Made by a program: the position numbers and the translations under genes
From: a virus
Strand: one strand, 5' to 3'
DNA: 37,953 nucleotides
Virus record (IMG/VR): IMGVR_UViG_3300018428_000066
Location: 1 to 37,953 of that record
Shown here: one piece after another, positions 15,258 through 23,195 of the stretch
How the letters are laid out: every line of letters starts with the position of its first letter
Numbering within the stretch: position 1 is the stretch's first letter
The notes under the pieces: generated by a model
Database searches by the model: none
The model's input: the letters and a program-made list of their open reading frames with translations, nothing else
What the model was told of the DNA's origin: nothing

Positions 15258-16580
15258 CTACATTCCCAAAAGGGATAGAACAGGGTTGCCTGCTTTCGTT
15301 TCTGCTGTTGGCGCAGATGCACCAGGGCGAGGTGATGGACTAAGCCTTGGTGCTGATGTTTGTTGAGGCTCAGCTTGTTTTGGTACTGCAGTACTCCGCC
15401 TAAACCCTGACTCCTCTAGTTGACTGAGAGTTTGCTTAATCTGCTGATTGACAGTCATGCTAGCTCTCTTAGCTAGGATACTCATAATATCATCATCAGT
15501 AAAAGTATAGTACTTTGACTTTTCTGATTCTGGAACTTGAGGAAATCTTTCTCTGCGAACAAATAGCTTACCATTTCTTTTGGTTTTTCCACTATTAATA
15601 AACGCAGTCTGCTCACTATCTATCCATTTAGATAATTTAGTGTGCATGGGATCGTTGGGATTATAGTCAGTTAATTCATTCGCAATGTCATAAAATGCAT
15701 CAATCATTCCATATGCATCCCCAAGAACACGATCTACAATCTTAGCCTCCAAACCATGAGTTTTGTTGTAGTTCGGATTATTCCTGAATAGATCCATAAC
15801 TTCCTTTGGCATAGCATTAGAAATCAACTTTCTCTTTTCTGATTTTTGCTGTTTTGCTAAAGGTTCATTCCTTAGGGCTTTAATCTCTCTTTGAATCTGC
15901 TCTTGCTGAGGTTTTAGTTTCTCCAAAGCCCGGGCTTCGGCATCACTTGTTATCTTTCTCTCCTTAACTAACTGCAAATCAAACTTAGGTTGATTCATAG
16001 AAAGGAACCTTTTGTATTCTTCATCAGAAGCAAAATCTGCATCAGGATCCTCTTGGAGCTTTTTATTAAGATAATCAGAGTGCTTGTTAAAAAAATCTAA
16101 GTACTGCTTATGCTTCCCTTCATACCCATCGATATTATCAGAAGCCCACTTTGCTAAATGATAACGCTCTTGCTCATCCTTATTGAGGTTAGATAAATTT
16201 TCTTTAACCTCTGGAGTGGATTTAGGGGGGCTACTTTGCGTAAACTCAGGATCAATAACTCGCTTCTTGCGCCTTACTTTTTTCTTAGGCTCAGCATCGG
16301 CAACTGGAGCTTCCTCTACCTCTGTAGTATCTTCCTGAGCTTCCTCTTCTGTGGGGTCACCCTCATCATACTCAATTCTATCTAAAGCATTCAGAAGTGA
16401 ACTAGGTGCAACCACTTCTTCTTCAGGCTCAGGCTCAGGCTCATCATCCTCTACTGCTTTGAATAAAGCATCGAAAATAGGATTACCCGACTCTTCGGAC
16501 ACCTGATCCGATACCTCTTCTGATTGAGCCTCCTCAATCGACGTTTCTTCTATTGCTTCCTCAACTTGTTCTTCGCTCAT
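15258..16580 (-). CDS. Putative scaffolding protein
   Basis: 440 aa, placed between portal and major capsid genes. The first 100 residues are strongly acidic (many E and D), followed by a basic cluster (EPKKKVRRKKRVID), a helical middle (residues 135-345) and a Pro/Ser/Ala-rich tail. High charge, helix content and position are those of internal scaffolding proteins, which chaperone procapsid assembly and usually leave the head. Short related motifs occur near both ends: GNPIFDALF (residues 32-40) and GNPVLSLLGM at the very C-terminus. They may be capsid-binding peptides. No protease domain is seen. It starts 3 bases after the portal gene ends. Confidence 0.65.
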   Translation of the reverse strand: MSEEQVEEAIEETSIEEAQSEEVSDQVSEESGNPIFDALFKAVEDDEPEPEPEEEVVAPSSLLNALDRIEYDEGDPTEEEAQEDTTEVEEAPVADAEPKKKVRRKKRVIDPEFTQSSPPKSTPEVKENLSNLNKDEQERYHLAKWASDNIDGYEGKHKQYLDFFNKHSDYLNKKLQEDPDADFASDEEYKRFLSMNQPKFDLQLVKERKITSDAEARALEKLKPQQEQIQREIKALRNEPLAKQQKSEKRKLISNAMPKEVMDLFRNNPNYNKTHGLEAKIVDRVLGDAYGMIDAFYDIANELTDYNPNDPMHTKLSKWIDSEQTAFINSGKTKRNGKLFVRRERFPQVPESEKSKYYTFTDDDIMSILAKRASMTVNQQIKQTLSQLEESGFRRSTAVPKQAEPQQTSAPRLSPSPRPGASAPTAETKAGNPVLSLLGM

Positions 16581-16583
16581 AAA

Positions 16584-18872
16584 TTATGCTACTGGTGGGA
16601 GTGGCTGTCCTGCAGGAATTGGCTGACCCCCCTCGGGTGGCATTGGTGCAGGAGCCTGTCCTCCTGGAGCAGGGGCCGGAAGTCCCTGTTGTTGCCCGCC
16701 ACCCATGTTTTGCATCACTGCCATAAGCATTTGCTCTATCTGTGGCATCTTCTGCTTTAATTCCGCAAGGAACTGCTCGTCCTGCATTGAAATATCCTCT
16801 TCTTGATCAGCTTCATCCATGTCGAGGTTTAAGTCATAACCTGCCCCTGACATGCGAAAGATCTCATTTAATATATCAAAAATCCTTTCCTTTCCGATTG
16901 CCTCGGCAATGGGTTGTATTGACATAATCTGTTGGAATAACTGAGTCAAGGTTCCTGCAGCTTGTGTATTCTGTACCCTCTCTGCACCATCCCTGTTGGT
17001 AAACAGATACTCGTGTATAAGGTTGGTTGGATTCCCAATTATATTTCTACCCTTGGGGTTCTCGTCTTGATCACCTGTATCTTCAATCTCTAGACCAGCA
17101 TCTGTTATGGAACCTAAAGAGAATCGTTTTTTAATTGGTACATTAAATTCAGTTGTTGAGCAGGTCACGAGATGCTCATAAATCATCTTCTTTGTGGCAG
17201 ACCTCATATCATCAATCCCTTGAGATATGAATGAATAGATAGCATTGGTGGAGTTAGCCATCTCACTAACCTCAGTTGCAGATATCTCTCTTTCAGCTGG
17301 CTGACCAAGCTCTTGAGGTGACATAATCATCATCCTCTCAACTACATTCAGTAATCTGAACAAAGAATCGAGCGACATACTAATCCCTTGTGCTAGCTCC
17401 CTAGAAACATCTACTACTGTTAAGATATTCTTGGTGTCTATACCAAGTTCTGCTGCACGAGATCCCGAGTAAAATACTGCCTTTGGCTTTTGGTAAAAAT
17501 TGTCCTCTGCCAAAGAAGATGCAAGGTACTCTTTCACATCTTCATCTAGTGCATCTTGATCAACCATCATCACCTTAAACATAGATATCTTCATGTGGTG
17601 AAGCATGGAGTACACGATGTTATTCATCTGATCTTGGTAGGGCATTAAATCGTGAGCAAATGAGCAATTTGCAACTCTATCGTCATTCTGATTAATACCA
17701 CCATAAACAGCAGGAATAGATGGCATCCACTCACCATGAATTATGGTTTCATCTGATGCTACTACTAGCTTCAACCAACACTCGAAAGGATAGTCACCTA
17801 GCCCTTCAGCTTTGGGATTTAGCTTCATGTAGATAGTTGAAAGGAACATAGCTTTATCTTCGTCCTCACCAGCATACAGACCCTTCTGCGAGGTTCTGTC
17901 GTTTGCTAATGGAAACCAATCTGACTTCTTCGGGAAAGATAAAACAGACCCATGAAAATAATGGTCAAAAAAGTCCCTATAGGTGTTAACTAAGCCATGG
18001 AGTGAGTTAGTGTAAGCTATCTCATTTAAATTCCAATAAGCACCACAATCTCTAACTTCAGAGTACCTCACTATATCCCAATAACCAATCCACTTCGGGC
18101 CAAGATTTGTGTTAACTGCTGCAAGTGGTGCAGAGCTATCAAAGTAAGTCCTTGTTGGATGTGGTATAATAAAGTCAATTCCTTCCTTCTCTACATAACT
18201 CTCAAGGTCTCCATCCTGATCCTTTCTCCACTGAACTTCTCTTGTCCAGGGTTCTGCCGGAAACATCAAAGAATATCCATACATGAACATATTTCGGATG
18301 GATTGCTCAAACTTACGCCTATAGCCAAACTGTTCAGTCATCATCTCTACGCGTTGCGACAAAACTTCCGCTCGAATCTTTGACGGAATATCTGTTCCTC
18401 TAGCATCGTACTTGAAGTATGGGTAGAGGTTACTGAATCTGCTGACTTGTGCTGCAACGCGGCGAGTTATGTAAGACCTAATAAGGGAGATACTCACTTC
18501 ATATAGACGAAGTAAGTTAATATCTTTGATACCACCCTCATCGTCATACTCCACAAACTTGTCACTTAAGGCAGAGTCAATGCCTTCTAGTTTTGTAGCA
18601 CATTGCTGCACATTGATTTTTCCCTGTGCATACTGTAATAACGGAACCGAAAACTTATTTATAGGAAGGTCGTCCCAAGCTAAATCAACAGCAAGGTACA
18701 AAGAGTGATTCTTGCATGAATTATAAATACCCTCATGAACCCTACTACGTACAAGATCAGTAAGTCTTTCCTTGATCTTCCAATCCTTAGAGGATGAATC
18801 GTTACAAGTAAAAACCTCCCTAAGCCTCGCTTGGGTTGTCCCTGTCTCTTTCAGTATGTCTGGATGAACCAT
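16584..18872 (-). CDS. Portal protein
   Basis: 762 aa, the size of portals of P22-like and other podoviruses. It forms the dodecameric ring through which DNA is packaged. It has the usual mixture of helices (DINLLRLYEVSISLIRSYITRRVAAQVSRFS, then FGYRRKFEQSIRNMFMYG) and a core containing WIGYWDIVRYSEVRDCG. The middle to late part includes YQDQMNNIVYSMLHHMKI and NVVERMMIMSPQELGQPAEREISATEVSEM, typical of portal clip/stem regions. The tail (residues 720-762) is Gln/Gly/Pro-rich. The gene lies between terminase and capsid genes. Its start overlaps the 118-aa gene by 53 bases; a later start cannot be excluded. Confidence 0.85.
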   Translation of the reverse strand: MVHPDILKETGTTQARLREVFTCNDSSSKDWKIKERLTDLVRSRVHEGIYNSCKNHSLYLAVDLAWDDLPINKFSVPLLQYAQGKINVQQCATKLEGIDSALSDKFVEYDDEGGIKDINLLRLYEVSISLIRSYITRRVAAQVSRFSNLYPYFKYDARGTDIPSKIRAEVLSQRVEMMTEQFGYRRKFEQSIRNMFMYGYSLMFPAEPWTREVQWRKDQDGDLESYVEKEGIDFIIPHPTRTYFDSSAPLAAVNTNLGPKWIGYWDIVRYSEVRDCGAYWNLNEIAYTNSLHGLVNTYRDFFDHYFHGSVLSFPKKSDWFPLANDRTSQKGLYAGEDEDKAMFLSTIYMKLNPKAEGLGDYPFECWLKLVVASDETIIHGEWMPSIPAVYGGINQNDDRVANCSFAHDLMPYQDQMNNIVYSMLHHMKISMFKVMMVDQDALDEDVKEYLASSLAEDNFYQKPKAVFYSGSRAAELGIDTKNILTVVDVSRELAQGISMSLDSLFRLLNVVERMMIMSPQELGQPAEREISATEVSEMANSTNAIYSFISQGIDDMRSATKKMIYEHLVTCSTTEFNVPIKKRFSLGSITDAGLEIEDTGDQDENPKGRNIIGNPTNLIHEYLFTNRDGAERVQNTQAAGTLTQLFQQIMSIQPIAEAIGKERIFDILNEIFRMSGAGYDLNLDMDEADQEEDISMQDEQFLAELKQKMPQIEQMLMAVMQNMGGGQQQGLPAPAPGGQAPAPMPPEGGQPIPAGQPLPPVA

Positions 18873-19176
18873 AGAAGTTAAATATGTCGGGTATTGAGTC
18901 CTTAATGAACTCGTTCATGTATGTTGCCTCGAGAACTGTCAGGAGTAATGCACAGGGGCCTGTTACACTCCCTCTTAAATAACTTGCCTTGAATGCACTT
19001 GAAGTTGTGTTCAGTAGGGATACAAGTTCCTGCTCGGTGATCCTTAAATAACCGATCAGACGCTGTATGCGATTCCTGTTCCAAACCTTATTGACTCCAA
19101 CGTTATTGTAGTGGGCTTGGATGAGTAGACTAGCAGGGGAGTAATTATCAGTACTCCTCTTCTTCGTCCTCGTCAT
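18820..19176 (-). CDS. Small HTH-like protein between terminase and portal
   Basis: 118 aa with a basic N-terminus (MTRTKKRSTDNYSP). Residues about 40-80 read RIQRLIGYLRITEQELVSLLNTTSSAFKASYLRG, which has the spacing of a lambda Cro/CI-like helix-turn-helix: a helix, a turn at NTTS and a second helix. It could be a DNA-binding packaging accessory or a late regulator. Its start overlaps the acidic-protein gene by 29 bases and its end overlaps the portal gene by 53, both long overlaps for this genome. A near-match to the GTWAC site (18962-18983) lies inside it. Function not known. Confidence 0.55.
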   Translation of the reverse strand: MTRTKKRSTDNYSPASLLIQAHYNNVGVNKVWNRNRIQRLIGYLRITEQELVSLLNTTSSAFKASYLRGSVTGPCALLLTVLEATYMNEFIKDSIPDIFNFYGSSRHTERDRDNPSEA

Positions 19177-19414
19177 CCTCGTACTCTTCTTCTTCCTCCT
19201 CTCCTTCCTCTTCGTAGTCTTCCTCGTCCTCTATCTCGAGATCATCAAACTTCACATTGTCGTGAACTTCATCGATGGTTGCTACGAATCTCTCATCATC
19301 GATCTCGGATACAGTTACATCCAAGGTAAGAGTGACTTTACTACCTGCCGAAATACCCTCGAAAAGTTCCGAAACATCGGGATCGGCAACTGCAAATTGT
19401 ATGATGTCTTGCAT
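19148..19414 (-). CDS. Highly acidic small protein
   Basis: 88 aa. Residues 1-58 form an ordinary domain with beta strands (GSKVTLTLDVTVSEIDDERFVATIDEV). Residues 59-88 are almost all Asp and Glu with a few Tyr and Gly. At pH 7 this gives a net charge far below zero, so it may bind basic surfaces (portal, scaffold, nucleoid proteins) or mimic DNA. Acidic head-related proteins between terminase and portal are known in phages but share no single family. A GTWAC-type site is 3 bases before the ATG and there is no Shine-Dalgarno sequence. Confidence 0.65.
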   Translation of the reverse strand: MQDIIQFAVADPDVSELFEGISAGSKVTLTLDVTVSEIDDERFVATIDEVHDNVKFDDLEIEDEEDYEEEGEEEEEEYEDDEDEEEEY

Positions 19415-19417
19415 AGT

Positions 19418-19439
19418 GTAACTTAATCTTTTGGGTTAC
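19418..19439 (-). promoter_or_regulatory. GTWAC-N12-GTWAC site before the acidic-protein gene
   Basis: Exact match on the minus strand (GTAAC, 12 bases, GTTAC), filling the 31-base gap between the TerL stop and the ATG at 19414, 3 bases from the ATG. Confidence 0.7.
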
Positions 19440-19445
19440 AAAAGG

Positions 19446-20984
19446 TCAAGCATTTATTTCCACCACAGATGATGTCCCAACACTTACCTGAGGCACTGTT
19501 GGTCTAACATCATAGAACATTATTGGATAAGTCAGAGCATCGAATGTGTGTATGTAAACACTCCGCTTGGGCTTCATTGCCAGCGAAGGGTCATACTTGC
19601 CATCCTTGCTCTTTTCAGATGCTAGATTCCTAACACTCTTTACAACCTCTATACATTGAGCAGAGATTAAAATCTCCTCTTGCACTAACTTTGCTATAAG
19701 AAGCCTAACCCTACCCTCTACAGACCCCTGGAACTTCGGTGCAGCTTTCATCCTTATTGGATCCATTCCGAATACTTCACACTTTTCTTTAGAGATGTCT
19801 TCAAAGTCTTTAACATCGTAAGATCCTGTTTTTGCCCTATATTGGTTGAAGGCTGAGTTATCAGAAATATGTATGTACTTCATCTTTTTCTCTAGCCTTT
19901 CATTCCAATACTTCATCTTCCTGTATAACAACGGAATGATCTTAGTGTATGGTATCTTCTGATTTATAAATACTAGTTCATCAAAAACTATCCATATACT
20001 TTTTTCTTTACCGACTAAGCATTGCATGAAGACCATTGCGTTGTTTACTGAACCTGGATCATACCCAATAATTATAGGGAAATTCGGGTTTGGAACGATT
20101 CCTTTTTTCGCATCTCCTTTTACATGAAGGGGTTTTGAAAAGTAAGGAGCGAATAAAGCGTCGCCCGATGGTCTATCCACCCACTGCCCCTCGAGCATTC
20201 TTTTTGCCTCAATAGGATCGTTCGAGACTGCCTCCATGACTCGGTTGTAATAACCCTCAGGGAGGTTCTTCTCGTTCTCTGCTATCTTTACATGAACCAC
20301 ATGGTAATCGTTATTGTAATTACCTTCTTCATCTATAGGACTCTCAAAGAATCTTTTGTATACCCAGTGAGAAGGGCCATCAGGATTGCAAGCAGCGCAG
20401 TATTGCTGAATCCCCTCAATCCCCTGTCTTCGACCTAACTGCTGTACCACAGCCTCAAAGTAGGAAGGAGAGTCTAAGTTTGTAAGCTCATCCACGAACA
20501 CATAGCTAGGCTCAAAGCCCTTGATTCTATCAATAAGCATAGTACCAAAAGGAGCAGACATAAGTGATATCCTAGACCAACCACCATATCTATTCTGTAC
20601 ATCGATGTATGGAGCTTTCTGTAAGTCCATTTTTTCATCTGTATAATCTATCCCTAGTCCCTCCTTCCACTCGGGAAGTATCTCAGTCTGGAGTTTATGC
20701 CAAACACCACCCTGAGTAGCTTGAGACTTAACTCCTACGATAATTAGCGCTAAAGCATTAAAGTTCTCATAGCAGTGGCGTACTAACTTATGTCCACCTA
20801 AGACGAAAGTTTTACCTGATGCTCTCTCCCCATATGCCAATATATACTTGGAGGTAGAATGGAATAGCTCATCCTGTGATCCCGATAGAGATGGTGACCA
20901 TATTTCATCTTCCTGCTGCTCCTCTTGCTCCTCGGAGAATGCATCAAGAAATGCCTTAGGATCAATCTTCTTCAGCCGTGGCAC
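19446..20984 (-). CDS. Terminase large subunit
   Basis: 512 aa. This is the ATP-driven packaging motor with a nuclease that cuts concatemers. ATPase: Walker A GERASGKT (residues 52-59), Walker B YVFVDE (161-166) and coupling-like motif CNPDGP (199-204). Nuclease (RNase H fold): candidate metal-binding Asp at 309 (GYDPG), 375 (ISDNS) and 482 (HTFDAL). The length is normal. The N-terminus is acidic (SEEQEEQQEDE) and could bind the small subunit. The start overlaps the TerS gene by 23 bases. No intein or insertion is apparent. Confidence 0.93.
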   Translation of the reverse strand: MPRLKKIDPKAFLDAFSEEQEEQQEDEIWSPSLSGSQDELFHSTSKYILAYGERASGKTFVLGGHKLVRHCYENFNALALIIVGVKSQATQGGVWHKLQTEILPEWKEGLGIDYTDEKMDLQKAPYIDVQNRYGGWSRISLMSAPFGTMLIDRIKGFEPSYVFVDELTNLDSPSYFEAVVQQLGRRQGIEGIQQYCAACNPDGPSHWVYKRFFESPIDEEGNYNNDYHVVHVKIAENEKNLPEGYYNRVMEAVSNDPIEAKRMLEGQWVDRPSGDALFAPYFSKPLHVKGDAKKGIVPNPNFPIIIGYDPGSVNNAMVFMQCLVGKEKSIWIVFDELVFINQKIPYTKIIPLLYRKMKYWNERLEKKMKYIHISDNSAFNQYRAKTGSYDVKDFEDISKEKCEVFGMDPIRMKAAPKFQGSVEGRVRLLIAKLVQEEILISAQCIEVVKSVRNLASEKSKDGKYDPSLAMKPKRSVYIHTFDALTYPIMFYDVRPTVPQVSVGTSSVVEINA

Positions 20985-21630
20985 TTTTCATCTCCTTTAA
21001 AGGTCTAAATCCAGGCTTCTTTTTCTCCTTAACTTTATCCTTTTCAGACATCTTGATCATTAAATCAAGACCATGCAAAAGCCTATCGTAGAACTTACCT
21101 TGTTGTTCTGTAGTCTGAAGAAACAACTTGGTACGTAAAATCTCCTCCTCGGCATCGAGAGATCCACTTGATATATCGTCCCTTAGTTTCTCCCCGACCT
21201 CAAATAAAGCCATGTTCTGCCTAATAGCTATCTTCTGCGTGACATCCAACGCATTTGACATTAATTGCCCTATGCCACCCTTGAGGTTCTGAAATACCTT
21301 TAGCTTTTCAATGCTATTAGGATTGTGGAGCATGGTCTCAATCTCATTCAAGAAATCTTCTTTACCATTCTCCTTCAATGCACCTAGAAACTCTTTATGG
21401 TCGGGTGCAGGAGGAGGATCCTTTCTTACTAGTATTTCATTTTCGTTAGGGGCATGACCTTGATTACCAGCCACTTGCCAAATACTTTTAACGCGAGGAT
21501 CCTTACGTACACGCTCTCGCATATTTTTTTCAGTAATACCAAGCTCATGAGCAGCATCTGCATAATTGCCGTCGTTACGGCGCATTGCAGTTGCCAACTC
21601 TTCAGTACTATACTTTTTCCGTCTGGGCAT
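20962..21630 (-). CDS. Putative terminase small subunit
   Basis: 222 aa, directly upstream of and overlapping the large subunit. Residues 8-45 (STEELATAMRRNDGNYADAA then HELGITEKNMRERVRKD) form a homeodomain/Fis-like helix-turn-helix, as in small terminases that recognise the packaging site. The central part is helical (oligomerisation, residues 85-190) and the C-terminus is basic then acidic (KEKKKPGFRPLKEMKS, then ATAEED), suitable for contacting the large subunit. A cos or pac site could not be located by eye. The start overlaps the 130-aa gene by 23 bases. Confidence 0.8.
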   Translation of the reverse strand: MPRRKKYSTEELATAMRRNDGNYADAAHELGITEKNMRERVRKDPRVKSIWQVAGNQGHAPNENEILVRKDPPPAPDHKEFLGALKENGKEDFLNEIETMLHNPNSIEKLKVFQNLKGGIGQLMSNALDVTQKIAIRQNMALFEVGEKLRDDISSGSLDAEEEILRTKLFLQTTEQQGKFYDRLLHGLDLMIKMSEKDKVKEKKKPGFRPLKEMKSATAEED

Positions 21631-22000
21631 TGAAAAAAGCCATTAGCATTGGCTTGTACTTCTTGATCCAATCAGGGCTAGATCTTAGGTAAGCAAAGCT
21701 ACCATTTGAAGCCAGTGCATAAGCTCCATTTCGAACCTGCCAATCGAAGAGATCAAAGTTGCAACCTTGGCAAAACTTCTTGGCTTCACCCACACTTATA
21801 TCAGCCCAATCATGCATCTTAGATATGTACTTAATATCCTGAACATCCATACCAGCATTAATGGCTATTTCTTCGTCAGACAAAACCCTTACTGCACTAG
21901 TTTTTCCATTCTTATTTTTAATTTTCTCACGAGCTAATAGCCTAACAAATATAGGAGGAAACTCATCGAAGCATGCCCAGCCTTTACGTATTTTTCTCAT
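21608..22000 (-). CDS. Hypothetical protein upstream of the terminase
   Basis: 130 aa from the ATG at 22000, chosen because GGAG lies 7 bases upstream; an earlier ATG at 22024 would lengthen the overlap with the preceding gene. The sequence (MRKIRKGWACFDEFPPIFVRLL..., then VLSDEEIAINAGMDVQDIKYISKM) contains a helix-turn-helix-like segment around residues 45-70. It also has an aromatic C-terminal part with SPDWIKKYKPMLMAF. It may be a packaging accessory or transcription regulator; no family was recognised. It is cotranscribed with TerS, whose start it overlaps by 23 bases. Confidence 0.55.
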   Translation of the reverse strand: MRKIRKGWACFDEFPPIFVRLLAREKIKNKNGKTSAVRVLSDEEIAINAGMDVQDIKYISKMHDWADISVGEAKKFCQGCNFDLFDWQVRNGAYALASNGSFAYLRSSPDWIKKYKPMLMAFFNAQTEKV

Positions 22001-22199
22001 TTTCCTTCTCCACCAACCGCACAATATTTCTATAGATCGGCTTCAACTTTCTATGTTCATCGAATTTACTTTTAGGGCATCCCATATCACCTATGCAACT
22101 CACCTCTCCAGTGTCTGCTTTAAAACCTACTAGAAGAAAGGTAGAGTAATATTCTTTAAGTTTTGGTTCGACCTGATTTAAAATGTCCGCATCGTTCAT
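21984..22199 (-). CDS. Hypothetical protein, first gene of the late module
   Basis: 71 aa from the ATG at 22199; a further ATG eight codons earlier (22223) is possible. GGGAA lies about 8 bases before the chosen start. The sequence MNDADILNQVEPKLKEYYST, then FLLVGFKADTGEVSCIGDMG has a helix followed by a two-stranded hairpin and a charged helical tail (RNIVRLVEKENEKNT). Not recognised. It is divergent from the integrase, with 63 bases between the starts, and the shared interval holds one GTWAC-type site. It overlaps the next gene by 17 bases. Confidence 0.55.
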   Translation of the reverse strand: MNDADILNQVEPKLKEYYSTFLLVGFKADTGEVSCIGDMGCPKSKFDEHRKLKPIYRNIVRLVEKENEKNT

Positions 22200-22237
22200 G
22201 ATTTGATTCCCACATACTAACATTGGGAATACAAAGT

Positions 22238-22259
22238 GTAAACAAATATATTAAGTAAC
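22238..22259 (+). promoter_or_regulatory. GTWAC-type site before integrase
   Basis: GTAAA, 12 A/T-rich bases, GTAAC (one mismatch), ending 3 bases before the ATG at 22263. The spacer is closely similar to that of the sites before the 192-aa and 654-aa genes. It could also act on the divergent late genes. Confidence 0.6.
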
Positions 22260-22262
22260 AAC

Positions 22263-23183
22263 ATGAGAAAACTCCTTGATTCACTGAAGATTTGGGGGTT
22301 CCGAAAGATGCATGACACGCATGAGGTCGGCAGTTCGAATCTGCCATCTCCCACCACTCATAAGCCTCACGAGGCTAATGGGTTATGCGACAATGTGAGC
22401 ATTGTCGATGCATACCACATGTATATGGACGCCTGCGGTCAAAGGAACCTTCGAAACACTAGCTTGATGACCTATAAAACTAGGCTCACTAGCTTCTTAA
22501 ATTGGACAGATTGTAAAACTGTTGACCAAATCACTAGGCAAGACGTCAAACGATTTGCCGAAAGCTTCGACGGCAGATGGTCTAGAATCGGTCATAGAAA
22601 TGATGTTTGTGGCTTTCTGAACTGGTGTGGAGATCAAGGTTTCTGCTCAGAGAGAAAGTTTACCAATGTTAAGATCCTTGAGGTTTTACAAGATGAGAAC
22701 CCCATTGAGATTTTGTCAGTTGATCAGGCTAAGGATCTACTTGATAAGATGCCCGATAAGTTCAAAGGCAGAACAGCCATACAACTTTTCGCAGGAGTTA
22801 GACCCTACGAGTCCTTGAAAATTGAAAGTAAGGATTTAGATTTTCAAGGAAAGAAGCTTTATATCCTTGGCGCAAATTCTAAGCTACGTACGACACGTGT
22901 ACTACATGATTTACCTAATAATTTATTAACTTGGTTAAGAAAGTATGGGATTAATAAAACATACACCTACAATGCCTACCGGATTGCTAGGCGCAGATAT
23001 TTTGGCAGAATCGCACATGATGCCATGAGGCACACATTTTGCACTTATGCATACTTCACAATGGGCATGGAGCAAACCATGCGGTACACAGGGCATTCAA
23101 ATTACAAAACCTTCCATAGGCATTACTGCTCTTCTGTTGCAAGAAAGCAGGATGCCGTTGATTACTTTAATATAATGCCCTAA
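22263..23183 (+). CDS. int: Tyrosine integrase
   Basis: 306 aa from the ATG at 22263. Catalyses integration at a tRNA gene. Catalytic residues: R180 (AGVRPYE), H252 and R256 (AHDAMRH), H278 (TGH) and nucleophile Y288 (FHRHY); a lysine on the beta-hairpin is not certain. The core-binding domain runs from about residue 45 to 145. Codons 15-31 are the tRNA-like sequence, so the first 40 codons lie within or before attP. A GTWAC-type site 3 bases from the first ATG mirrors other gene starts, which supports this start in free phage. After integration the frame could only begin downstream, for example at GTG 22395 (codon 45) or ATG 22419. It is the only gene on the plus strand in this part of the window. 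Confidence 0.9.
   Translation: MRKLLDSLKIWGFRKMHDTHEVGSSNLPSPTTHKPHEANGLCDNVSIVDAYHMYMDACGQRNLRNTSLMTYKTRLTSFLNWTDCKTVDQITRQDVKRFAESFDGRWSRIGHRNDVCGFLNWCGDQGFCSERKFTNVKILEVLQDENPIEILSVDQAKDLLDKMPDKFKGRTAIQLFAGVRPYESLKIESKDLDFQGKKLYILGANSKLRTTRVLHDLPNNLLTWLRKYGINKTYTYNAYRIARRRYFGRIAHDAMRHTFCTYAYFTMGMEQTMRYTGHSNYKTFHRHYCSSVARKQDAVDYFNIMP
22307..22356 (+). other. attP: attP core: 3' part of a tRNA-Val-like gene
   Basis: From 22307 the sequence reads as the 3' two-thirds of a tRNA. It has an anticodon stem-loop with anticodon GAC (22314-22316), variable loop 22324-22328, T-arm GGCAG-TTCGAAT-CTGCC (22329-22345), acceptor strand ATCTCCC, A, then CCA (22354-22356). Only the outermost anticodon-stem pair fails (G/G). 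There is no matching 5' acceptor strand or D-arm upstream, so it is not a functional tRNA. Phage attP sites carry exactly such fragments to restore the host tRNA after integration. GAC predicts tRNA-Val as the target. Confidence 0.8.
22363..22376. repeat. Palindrome next to attP
   Basis: AGCCTC-AC-GAGGCT, perfect 6-bp arms with a 2-base centre, 7 bases after the tRNA CCA. It could be an integrase or excisionase arm site; speculative. Confidence 0.4.
22388..22407 (+). promoter_or_regulatory. Hairpin with GTG codon in its loop
   Basis: CGACAAT, loop GTGAGC, ATTGTCG: perfect 7-bp arms. The loop is codons 45-46 of the integrase frame, and GTG 22395 is a possible alternative start. It might control translation from the internal start or form part of the att region. 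Seen directly; the function is inference. Confidence 0.4.
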
Positions 23184-23195
23184 GTACTACTTAGG
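23179..23195. repeat. 17-bp palindrome across two convergent stop codons
   Basis: CCTAAGTA-C-TACTTAGG. The integrase stop (23181-23183) and the stop of the receptor-binding candidate (23191-23193) both lie in it. It may be a compact bidirectional terminator, though T-runs are absent. Confidence 0.55.

Noticed and set aside
22263-22356. A complete tRNA gene upstream of integrase
   Set aside because: Only the 3' part folds. No upstream strand pairs with ATCTCCC and there is no D-arm, so this is an att fragment.
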